Below, piece by piece: positions 9,192 to 16,135 of a stretch of 64,000 nucleotides of DNA; within the stretch, counting starts at the first letter, position 1, and the number at the start of each line of letters is the position of its first letter. Under the pieces are notes generated by a model. The model saw only the letters and a list, made by a program, of their open reading frames with translations. It was not told where the DNA came from and ran no database searches. Source of the stretch: Stenotrophomonas lactitubi. Lineage in GTDB: Bacteria > Pseudomonadota > Gammaproteobacteria > Xanthomonadales > Xanthomonadaceae. Where the stretch lies: positions 2,108,001-2,172,000 of the forward strand of contig NZ_PHQX01000001.1 in NCBI RefSeq assembly GCF_002803515.1, written 5' to 3'. The translations under genes were made by a program, and so were the position numbers.

Positions 9192-9239
9192 CCCCTTCCG
9201 GGGCATGACCACCGGCACGCTTCCGTGCGCATTGTGTAA

Positions 9240-9262
9240 TGTTATAACACTCGAATTCGAGT
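9240..9262. promoter_or_regulatory. Two abutting perfect palindromes upstream of the TonB receptor
   Basis: TGTTATAACA (9240-9249) and ACTCGAATTCGAGT (9249-9262) share one base and are both perfect. They lie between the end of fabR and the MntR-like box. The first resembles a shortened Zur-type half arrangement, but the match is too weak to assign. They may be a second operator of the receptor gene or a structured transcript end. Confidence 0.35.
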
Positions 9263-9295
9263 AAAGACCACGGTCCCGCCGCGAGCTGAAACGGT

Positions 9296-9315
9296 AATAT
9301 AGCAATTGCTATATT
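9296..9315. promoter_or_regulatory. MntR-like box upstream of the TonB receptor
   Basis: AATATAGCAATTGCTATATT is a perfect 20-bp palindrome, 72 bp before the receptor start codon. Its ATATAGC-N4-GCTATAT frame is the same as the palindrome in front of mntH. It also resembles the E. coli MntR consensus, which has ATAGC/GCTAT cores. Binding by the MntR encoded at 12148-12624 is inferred. Confidence 0.7.
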
Positions 9316-9387
9316 GATGACCTTCTGCTTTCATGTGCGCCAGCCAGGTCGCCCTCGCCGCCCTCCCTCCCCAAGGACGACGCCCTC

Positions 9388-11547
9388 ATGCGCATTGCTG
9401 CCTCCCTTCTTCGCCGGCTGCCGCTGGCTGCCGGTATCGCCGCCGCCCTGCCACTGGCCGCAGTCGCTGCACCGCCCTCTCCTACCGAGCTGGACCGGGT
9501 GCAGGTGAAAGTCAGCACCGCCACCCGCAGCGAACGCCTGCTGTCGGACGTACCGATCCGCACCGAAGTACTGCGCAAGGAAGACATCGCACTGCGCGCA
9601 GCCACCGATTTTTCTCGCGCGGTGGAGCTGATCAACGGCCTGCGGGTGGAAAGCAACTGCCAGAACTGCAACACCAGCGAGGTGCAGCTGCTGGGCCTTC
9701 CCGGTGCCTACAACCAGTTGCTGTTTGATGGCATTCCACTGCTGTCCACGCTGGGCAGCGTGTACGGGCTGGAACAGATTCCCGCCGGCTTCGTCGACCG
9801 CATCGAAGTGGTCAAGGGCGGTGGTTCGTCGCTGTACGGGCCGGGCGCGGTGGCCGGTGTCATCAATCTGATTCCGCCGCTGCCTGCACGCAGCGGCGGC
9901 CATGTGCAGGCCGGCGTGGATGTGCTGAAGGGCACGCCGCAGAAAAACGCCGACGTCCGTCTGGATCTGGTCGCCAGCGAAGCCGACGCCGGACTGTCGG
10001 TGATCGCCCAGCGCAACTGGAACAGCGGCATCGACTACAACGGCGACGGCTATACCGAGATCACCCGCAAGAACCTCAAGGTGGGTGGCCTACAGGCCTG
10101 GTATGCGCCGAATCCGGGCACGCGCCTGCGGCTGGACCTGCAGGTGACCGATGAGAGCCGTCGCGGTGGCAACCGCCTCGACCAGCCCGAACACCTGGCC
10201 AACATCGCCGAATCGCTGGATACGAACTACCGTCGCGGCAGCCTGTCATGGGACCAGGAAGTGAACAGCGACGTCGACTTCCGTCTGGCCTACGCCTTCG
10301 CTGACATCGACCGCGACAGCTTCTATGGCGGTCTTGGCGATGTGGTCACCGATCCGTCGGCGCCCGGCTACGATCCTTCGCAGCTGGACCCGAACGTGCC
10401 CGGCAGTGCCGCATCACGCTCGTGGCGCCAGTACGGGCGCACCCACAACCCGCTGCAGTACATCGACAGCCAGTTGAACTGGCGGTTGGGTGCACACACG
10501 CTCGCGTTCGGCGTGCAGTACAAGCATGAGGGCCTGCGTGACGACAACCGCGATGGCGCCGGCCAGCGCCTGGCCGTGCTCGAGGATGCGACGTTCCACA
10601 ACCTCGGCGCGTTCGTGCAGGACGAATGGAGCGTACGCGATGACATCGACCTGGTGCTGGGTGCGCGCGTGGACAAGAGTTCGGAACTGGACAGCGCCGT
10701 GTTCTCGCCGCGTATTGCCCTCGCCTGGCAGGCGACTCCCCGGCTGAAATGGCGTGCGGGCATCGCCACCGGCTTCCGTGCGCCGGAAATCTTCGTCGAG
10801 GATGTCCACGTCGATACCCTCGGTGGCGAACAGGTGCGCGTGCGCAACACCCGTGGCCTGAAGGAGGAGCGCGCGCTGACCACCCTGTTCGGATTCGACT
10901 GGCGCTCCGACCCGGCCGACCCGGTATGGAGCTGGGATGCCACTGCGTCCTACGCACGCATCCGTGACACCTTCGCGCTGGGCGAGATCCAGCGCGGCGA
11001 TGATGGCCAGCTGACACAGCTGCGCTACAACGCGTCCGGCTCGAACGTACTGGGCATGGAAACCAACGTCGGCTGGCAGCCCTCACCGCAATGGCGGCTG
11101 ACTGCCGGTGCGTCGTGGTACCGCTCGCAGTTCCGCGAGCCGCAACGCATCTTCGATGACACCGCCGACGGAGGCGATACGGTGATCGACAGCCGCGACT
11201 ACCTGAAGACGCCGCGCTGGACCGGCGTGGCCCAGCTCAGCTGGATGCCGGCCGAACCCTGGGAGACGTTCCTGGCGCTGCGCCACACCGGATCGATGCC
11301 GGTGCTCAACAACCGGCTGGGCGAACTGCACCGCACCCGCGCGTTCCTGGTCACCGATCTCGGCGCGCGCTGGCATCGCCATCTGGGCGCGCAGGCACAG
11401 CAGGAAGTGTCGGTGGCGGCCGGGGTCAAGAACGTGTTCGACCAACGGCAGAAGGATCTGGAAAGCGGCGCGCTGCGCGACAGCGACTACGTGTACGGTC
11501 CGCGTTTCGCCCGCTCGTGGTACGTGAACCTGCGTTATGCGTTCTAG
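9388..11547 (+). CDS. TonB-dependent receptor, candidate manganese importer
   Basis: 719 residues. Signal peptide at the N-terminus (MRIAASLLRRLPLAAGIAAALP...AVAA). The plug domain includes VLRKEDIALRAATDFSRAVELINGLRVESNCQNCNTSEVQLLGLPG, then DGIPLL, then IPAGFVDRIEVVKGGGSSLYGPGAVAGVINLI. The barrel ends in an aromatic-terminated strand (YVNLRYAF). A CQNC pair sits inside the plug. The gene overlaps a thioredoxin-like gene by 11 bp and has an MntR-type operator, so outer-membrane manganese uptake is the leading idea. The ligand itself is not visible in the sequence. Confidence 0.88.
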   Translation: MRIAASLLRRLPLAAGIAAALPLAAVAAPPSPTELDRVQVKVSTATRSERLLSDVPIRTEVLRKEDIALRAATDFSRAVELINGLRVESNCQNCNTSEVQLLGLPGAYNQLLFDGIPLLSTLGSVYGLEQIPAGFVDRIEVVKGGGSSLYGPGAVAGVINLIPPLPARSGGHVQAGVDVLKGTPQKNADVRLDLVASEADAGLSVIAQRNWNSGIDYNGDGYTEITRKNLKVGGLQAWYAPNPGTRLRLDLQVTDESRRGGNRLDQPEHLANIAESLDTNYRRGSLSWDQEVNSDVDFRLAYAFADIDRDSFYGGLGDVVTDPSAPGYDPSQLDPNVPGSAASRSWRQYGRTHNPLQYIDSQLNWRLGAHTLAFGVQYKHEGLRDDNRDGAGQRLAVLEDATFHNLGAFVQDEWSVRDDIDLVLGARVDKSSELDSAVFSPRIALAWQATPRLKWRAGIATGFRAPEIFVEDVHVDTLGGEQVRVRNTRGLKEERALTTLFGFDWRSDPADPVWSWDATASYARIRDTFALGEIQRGDDGQLTQLRYNASGSNVLGMETNVGWQPSPQWRLTAGASWYRSQFREPQRIFDDTADGGDTVIDSRDYLKTPRWTGVAQLSWMPAEPWETFLALRHTGSMPVLNNRLGELHRTRAFLVTDLGARWHRHLGAQAQQEVSVAAGVKNVFDQRQKDLESGALRDSDYVYGPRFARSWYVNLRYAF

Positions 11548-12085
11548 CTGGCTGCCCGCACTGCTGCTGGCACTGGCATGGCCTGCCGCGGCGGCCGACC
11601 TGCACGCGCAGGTCTCCGCGTCGCTGATGCGGCCCGAGCCACGTTCCCTGCGGCCGGTGCAGTGGTCGCCACCGCCGAAGCTGATCGCACTGTACTTCGG
11701 TGCCGACTGGTGCGCGCCCTGCCACGCCTTCGTGCCGACCCTGCGCGGCGTGCGCGACGCGCTGCGCGAGGCCGGCGCCGATACCGAAGTGGTGTATGTC
11801 AGCCTGGATGAAAGCGAGGCGGCGTTGCGGCGCTACATGCAGCTGCAGGACATGCCGTGGCCGGTGCTGGACCCGCGTCGCGCGAAGCGCATGCCGTCAC
11901 TGCAGGCATTGGCGGGCCCGGCCCCGCCCAACCTGGTGCTGATCGATGCGCAGGGCACGGTGCTGGCCAATGGCTGGCAGGGGCGGCGCTACAGCGGGCT
12001 GCAACCGGTATTGCAGGAATGGCGGAAGCAGGCGTGTGCGCAACAGCAGGCGCGCTGCCCCACTGGCGGCGTTCAACTCCGGTAG
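11537..12085 (+). CDS. Secreted thioredoxin-like protein (TlpA/ResA type)
   Basis: 182 residues with a signal peptide (LPALLLALAWPAAAA). The thioredoxin fold has the active-site motif FGADWCAPCHAFVPTLR and the cis-proline region GPAPPNLVLIDAQG. It starts inside the last codons of the TonB receptor, so the two are co-translated. A periplasmic thiol-disulfide protein coupled to this receptor could act on the CQNC cysteine pair of the receptor plug or on a metal-chelating partner. That link is inference from adjacency. Confidence 0.82.
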   Translation: MRSSWLPALLLALAWPAAAADLHAQVSASLMRPEPRSLRPVQWSPPPKLIALYFGADWCAPCHAFVPTLRGVRDALREAGADTEVVYVSLDESEAALRRYMQLQDMPWPVLDPRRAKRMPSLQALAGPAPPNLVLIDAQGTVLANGWQGRRYSGLQPVLQEWRKQACAQQQARCPTGGVQLR

Positions 12086-12151
12086 CGCCGGGCCATGCCC
12101 GGCGAAATACGTAATGCGGCAACGCGCCCGCCGGGCATGGCCCGGCGCTAC
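12082..12151. repeat. SMAG dimer between the thioredoxin-like gene and mntR
   Basis: GTAGCGCCGGGCCATGCCCGGC followed by its inverted copy ending GCTACC. It overlaps the last codon of the upstream gene and the stop region of mntR, so it sits exactly between two convergent genes, where it may serve as a two-way transcript end. Confidence 0.75.
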
Positions 12152-12624
12152 CGTTCGGCGGAACCGCCCTCGGCCTTGCGTACGAATTCGTCGAACAGAG
12201 CCAGTGTCTGTTCACTGACGTGGTGCTCGATGCCTTCGGCATCACGCCGCGCGGTATCCGGGTCCACGCCCAGCGCCAGCAGGAAGCGTTCCACGGTCTG
12301 GTGGCGCTGGCGGCTGGCATGGGCCAACGCCTCGCCCTCCGGGGTCAGGAACACGCCGCGGTATGGGCGCTGCACCACCCAACCGTCACGGGCCAGCCGG
12401 CGCAGCATCTTCGCCACGGTCGGCTGGGCCACGCCGAGACGGGTAGCGATGTCGACCTGGCGGGCCTCGCCGCCGTCGGCCAACAGGTCGGAGATCAGCT
12501 CGACATAGTCCTCCACCAGTTCCATCCGGTGTGCCTCGCGCACTTGCCGGAAGCTCTCGACCTGGCGCTCGGCCTCGATCAAGGGGGTGCTTTTCAGCGA
12601 TGTCGAATCGTCCGTCTTGCCCAC
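12148..12624 (-). CDS. mntR: Manganese-responsive DtxR-family regulator MntR
   Basis: 158 residues with a GTG start at 12624. The winged helix reads [62 protein letters not shown]. The metal-dimerisation region follows ([34 protein letters not shown]), with the E-G-x-E-H-H motif of MntR/DtxR proteins. It lacks the SH3-like tail of DtxR, as MntR does. With bound manganese it should repress mntH and the TonB receptor operon, both of which carry the same palindrome. Confidence 0.9.
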   Translation of the reverse strand: MGKTDDSTSLKSTPLIEAERQVESFRQVREAHRMELVEDYVELISDLLADGGEARQVDIATRLGVAQPTVAKMLRRLARDGWVVQRPYRGVFLTPEGEALAHASRQRHQTVERFLLALGVDPDTARRDAEGIEHHVSEQTLALFDEFVRKAEGGSAER

Positions 12625-12714
12625 GCGTGTGCCTGTCCTGCAGTTGTCATCGGGTGCGAACCTGAATTCTGGACCAGTGACGCAGTAAAGACGATTGTTT
12701 CACATTGCTATGCG

Positions 12715-12732
12715 ATATAGCAGTGGCTATAT
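12715..12732. promoter_or_regulatory. MntR-like box upstream of mntH
   Basis: ATATAGCAGTGGCTATAT: 7-bp perfect arms ATATAGC/GCTATAT around a 4-bp centre. It ends 8 bp before the mntH start and 90 bp before the divergent mntR start. The arms and spacing are identical to the box at 9296-9315. Confidence 0.72.
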
Positions 12733-12740
12733 TGGCAGTC

Positions 12741-14072
12741 ATGAACACCGTCGCACCCACCGATTCTGCCGCCTCCACTCCGGCCAGCCTGGGTGCGCTC
12801 AACGCTTCGATTGCCGTACCTGACAAAGGCCATTGGTGGTTCCGGCTGCTGGCCTTCCTTGGCCCGGGCTACATGGTGTCGGTCGGTTACATGGACCCGG
12901 GCAACTGGGCCACCGATCTGGCAGGCGGCTCGCGCTTCGGCTACCTGCTGCTGTCGGTCATCCTGATCTCCAACCTGATGGCAGTGATCCTGCAGGCGTT
13001 GTCGGCACGGCTGGGCATCGCCACCGGCATGGACCTGGCGCAGGCCTGCCGTGCGCGCTACCCCAAGCCGGTGAACCTGGCGCTGTGGGCGCTGTGCGAA
13101 GCGGCGATCATCGCCTGCGACCTGGCCGAAGTGATCGGCACGGCCATTGCCTTGAAACTGTTGTTCGACCTGCCGTTGCTGTGGGGCGCGGTGATCACCG
13201 CGCTGGACACGCTGCTGGTGCTGCTGCTGATGAACCGTGGTTTCCGCGCGCTGGAAGCCTTCGTGATCGCGCTGCTGCTGGTGATCTTCGGCTGCTTCAT
13301 GGTGCAGATCGCGCTGGCCGCGCCGCCGGTGATGCAGGTGCTGGGCGGTTTCATTCCGCGCGCGCAGGTGGTCACGGATCCGCATGCGCTGTACATCGCC
13401 ATCGGCATCATCGGTGCCACGGTGATGCCGCACAACCTGTACCTGCACTCTTCCATCGTGCAGACCCGTGCCTATCCACGCACCGATGAAGGCCGTCGCA
13501 GCGCGCTGCGCTGGGCAGTCACCGACAGCACCGTTGCCCTGACCCTGGCGCTGTTCATCAACGCCAGCATCCTGATCCTGGCGGCGTCGGTGTTCCATGC
13601 CAATGGCCGCTTCGATGTGGAAGACATCGAGCAGGCGCACCAGTTGCTGGCGCCGATGCTGGGCGTGGGCCTTGCCTCGACATTGTTCGCCGTGGCGCTG
13701 CTTGCTTCCGGCTTGAACTCCACCGTGACGGCGACACTGGCCGGGCAGATCGTGATGGAAGGGTTCCTGCGCCTGCGCCTGCCGCCGTGGCTGCGGCGCT
13801 TGATCACCCGCGCGCTGGCCATCATCCCCGTGGTGGTGGTGATCATGCTGTTCGGCGACCAGGGCGCGGTAAAGCTGCTGGTGCTGAGCCAGGTGGTGCT
13901 GTCGATGCAGCTGCCGTTCGCGATCATCCCGCTGGTGCGGATCGTCACCGACAAGGTGACGATGGGCGCGCTGGTGGCGCCGCGCTGGCTGGGCGGCATC
14001 GCCTGGGTGATCGCGCTGGTGATCGTGGTGCTGAACGTGAAGCTGCTGGTGGATACGTTCGCTGGCGGTTGA
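12741..14072 (+). CDS. mntH: Divalent metal cation transporter MntH (Nramp)
   Basis: 443 residues, ATG at 12741. Nramp signatures are clear: [23 protein letters not shown], containing the DPGN metal-binding motif, and [16 protein letters not shown] with the MPHN motif of helix 6. Eleven membrane helices are apparent. It imports Mn(II) with protons across the inner membrane. It is divergent from mntR with an MntR-like operator between, and completes an uptake path if the TonB receptor at 9388 carries Mn across the outer membrane. Confidence 0.96.
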   Translation: MNTVAPTDSAASTPASLGALNASIAVPDKGHWWFRLLAFLGPGYMVSVGYMDPGNWATDLAGGSRFGYLLLSVILISNLMAVILQALSARLGIATGMDLAQACRARYPKPVNLALWALCEAAIIACDLAEVIGTAIALKLLFDLPLLWGAVITALDTLLVLLLMNRGFRALEAFVIALLLVIFGCFMVQIALAAPPVMQVLGGFIPRAQVVTDPHALYIAIGIIGATVMPHNLYLHSSIVQTRAYPRTDEGRRSALRWAVTDSTVALTLALFINASILILAASVFHANGRFDVEDIEQAHQLLAPMLGVGLASTLFAVALLASGLNSTVTATLAGQIVMEGFLRLRLPPWLRRLITRALAIIPVVVVIMLFGDQGAVKLLVLSQVVLSMQLPFAIIPLVRIVTDKVTMGALVAPRWLGGIAWVIALVIVVLNVKLLVDTFAGG

Positions 14073-14089
14073 TCCGCGCGCCCGGGCTC

Positions 14090-14183
14090 GGATCCCTTGC
14101 CACAGGCAAGGGCTCTGACCCCGATGATCGAAGCCATGCGTCGAAGTGGGGTCAGAGCCCTAGCCTGCGGCGAGGGATCCGAC
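14090..14183. repeat. Long imperfect inverted repeat, possible two-way terminator
   Basis: Arms at about 14090-14125 and 14147-14183 pair over more than 30 bases, sharing GGATCCC, AGGGCTCTGACCCC and their complements, with an approximately 20-base loop. It lies between the convergent ends of mntH and the thioredoxin gene. It is not a SMAG unit, since it lacks the GTAG head. It may end transcripts from both sides, though there is no T-tract. Confidence 0.55.
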
Positions 14184-14195
14184 CCTGATCCTGGG

Positions 14196-14522
14196 CTACA
14201 GGAACTCCGCGATTGCCGCTTCGATCTGCTGCGGCGACTGGAAACCCGGCATGCGCATGCGCTCGTCACCGTCCAGGAACAGCGACAGCGTGGGGGTCTG
14301 CCGCAGGCCCAGCTCGCGGAAGAACGCCTCGCCCACCACCTCCAGCTGCACCCGCAGCAGGGTCGTGCCCTGCCCTGCAGTGCCGCTGGCCACCCGCTGC
14401 AGCGACATGTCCAGCATCCGGCAACCCGGGCACTGGTCCTTGTGGAAGTCCACCAGCACGCGCGGATGGTCGGCCAGCAACTGCTGGAACTGCTCAGGCG
14501 TGGTGGCGTCGATGATCTGCAT
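14196..14522 (-). CDS. Thioredoxin-family protein of the nrd operon
   Basis: 108 residues, ATG at 14522. Single thioredoxin domain with the redox motif DFHKDQCPGCRMLD and the cis-proline strand LRQTPTLSLFLDG. No signal, so cytoplasmic. Its start overlaps the end of the flavodoxin gene by 29 bp. As the last gene of the nrdA-nrdB-flavodoxin cluster, it is a good candidate for the dithiol donor that re-reduces the large RNR subunit, the role played by NrdH or thioredoxin elsewhere. Confidence 0.85.
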   Translation of the reverse strand: MQIIDATTPEQFQQLLADHPRVLVDFHKDQCPGCRMLDMSLQRVASGTAGQGTTLLRVQLEVVGEAFFRELGLRQTPTLSLFLDGDERMRMPGFQSPQQIEAAIAEFL

Positions 14523-15036
14523 CGGTGGTACTCCAGTAATGATCCAGGACCGCGTCGGTCCAGCTGTTGATGGCCGTGGCATGCCGACGGCCATGTGGCA
14601 TCTGTTCGATCTCCAGCGGCGGATAGCCGCTGTGGAAATAGCGGATCAGCCGGTGCACCGCACCGCAGTAGTACTCCTGCCCCCACTGCGTTTCGCCCGT
14701 ACCGAACACCGCCACCTGGCGCGGTCGCTGGCCGCGTTCGGCGATACCTGCTACCCACGCCTTCATCTCCGACGGCGTGCGCCCGGCGTTGTCGGTCCAG
14801 CAACCCAGCAGCACCAGGTCGGCCTCGTCCACCGGCAGCGGCGGGCACTGGCGCGGGTCGTCGGCGTCCTGCCAGTGCACGGCGTGGCCTGTGGCCCGGC
14901 AACGCTCGGCGATGTGGCGGCCGAGCTCGCGGGTGTTGCCACTGAGCGACGCCACCACGATCAGGATGCGCAGCGCCGGGCCGCGCTCAGAGGTCGTCGA
15001 AGCCGTTGTCGACGTTGGTCTTCTTGTAGCTTGCAT
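14494..15036 (-). CDS. Flavodoxin-like protein of the nrd operon
   Basis: 180 residues from the ATG at 15036; a start inside the 50-bp overlap with nrdB is likely needed, and the flavodoxin core begins ALRILIVVASLSGNTRELGRHIA. The phosphate loop SLSGNTREL, the LVLLGCWTDNAGRTPSEMKAW segment and AVFGTGETQWGQEYYCGAVHRL are flavin-binding loops of short-chain flavodoxins. In class Ib systems NrdI, also a flavodoxin, activates the Mn cofactor of NrdF. Here the flavodoxin may serve cofactor assembly or repair for NrdB; this is inference. Confidence 0.82.
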   Translation of the reverse strand: MQATRRPTSTTASTTSERGPALRILIVVASLSGNTRELGRHIAERCRATGHAVHWQDADDPRQCPPLPVDEADLVLLGCWTDNAGRTPSEMKAWVAGIAERGQRPRQVAVFGTGETQWGQEYYCGAVHRLIRYFHSGYPPLEIEQMPHGRRHATAINSWTDAVLDHYWSTTDADHRRHHA

Positions 15037-16027
15037 TGCGCATCTCGAAGAAGTCGGTCTTGGTCTCGGTGAAGTTGTCGGCGTAGGCCTTGATCCACGG
15101 CATCACGTTGTCGGTGGTGTCGCTGTACAGGCGCTCGATGCCGAGCATGCCGGCCATCTTGTTGGCGCGGTACTTCACGTAGCGCACCATCTCATCCACG
15201 TCGATACCGTCGATGCCGTCCAGCACCTCCGCCGACCATTGGGTTTCCAGTTCGATGGCATGTTCGAACGACTGGTGCACGTAGGCGGTCAGCTCGTTGG
15301 TCTGCAGCTCCGGGTTCTCGCCGATGATGGCGCGGATCAGCTCGCTGATGAACTTGGTGTGGGCCAGTTCGTCACGGTTGATGAAGCTGATGATCTTGCC
15401 GGTGCCGTTCATGCGGTTCTGCCGCACCATGTTGTAGAAGTACGCGAAACCGGAATAGAAGTTGATGCCTTCCAGGATCGAGGACTGGATCAGCGACTTC
15501 AGCAGGGTTTCGGCGGTCTTCTCGCGCATGAAATCGTCATACGCCCCCATGATCGGCGCGTTGCGCTTGATGATGGTCGGGTGGGTGCGGGCGATCTCGA
15601 AGATGCGGTTCTGGTTGGGAAGATCGGTGATCGAGGCCAGCACGTAGCTGTAGCTCTCGTTGTGGATCACTTCCTGCTGACCGATGATCGCCGCGTTGGC
15701 GTGCGCGGCTGGGTCGGTGATGTATTCGGCGACGTTGTAGATGAAGCGCGTCTGCGGCGAATCCAGCGTGGCCAGCAGGCCGATGATGGAATCGTAGGCA
15801 TTCTTCTCGCGCGCATTGAGCTCGCCGTACTGGCGTGCATCCACCTTCATGTCCACCTCGTCGGGGATCCAGAAGTTGGTCGACAGCTCCTTGTAGGCGC
15901 GATAGAACGACGGGTAGGGAATGTCGTTCCAGTTCAGGATGCCGCTGGTGCGGCCGTTGATGATGCCGGTGCTGCGGTTGGGGTGGCGCGGTTCGAGGAT
16001 CTTGATGCGGTCGAGGGGGGTTGCCAT
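14987..16027 (-). CDS. nrdB: Class I ribonucleotide reductase small subunit
   Basis: 346 residues, ATG at 16027. Metal ligands are recognisable: Asp in LLATLDSPQTR, Glu and His in QQEVIHNESY, Glu in SSILEGINFYSG, then Glu and His in INRDELAHTKF. The tyrosine of EVIHNESY is at the spacing of the radical tyrosine Y122 of E. coli R2. The tail (TETKTDFFEMRNASYKK...GFDDL) carries features shared with NrdF-type subunits. It houses the dimetal-radical cofactor needed for deoxyribonucleotide synthesis. It overlaps the flavodoxin gene and follows nrdA. Confidence 0.94.
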   Translation of the reverse strand: MATPLDRIKILEPRHPNRSTGIINGRTSGILNWNDIPYPSFYRAYKELSTNFWIPDEVDMKVDARQYGELNAREKNAYDSIIGLLATLDSPQTRFIYNVAEYITDPAAHANAAIIGQQEVIHNESYSYVLASITDLPNQNRIFEIARTHPTIIKRNAPIMGAYDDFMREKTAETLLKSLIQSSILEGINFYSGFAYFYNMVRQNRMNGTGKIISFINRDELAHTKFISELIRAIIGENPELQTNELTAYVHQSFEHAIELETQWSAEVLDGIDGIDVDEMVRYVKYRANKMAGMLGIERLYSDTTDNVMPWIKAYADNFTETKTDFFEMRNASYKKTNVDNGFDDL

Positions 16028-16043
16028 GGTCGTTCCTGCAGAG

Positions 16044-16116
16044 GTAGCGCCGGGCCATGCCCGGCGGAATTTACGGTGGCCGCGCGGTGCGCTCGCCGGG
16101 CATGGCCCGGCGCTAC
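16044..16116. repeat. SMAG dimer inside the nrdA-nrdB gap
   Basis: GTAGCGCCGGGCCATGCCCGGC and an inverted copy ending GCTACC lie between the nrdA stop (16136) and the nrdB start (16027), the only spacer inside the nrd operon. As a strong hairpin in the transcript it could set the ratio of the two subunits or protect the upstream message. Confidence 0.75.
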
Positions 16117-16135
16117 CGCGGCTGGGGCGCAGCGG

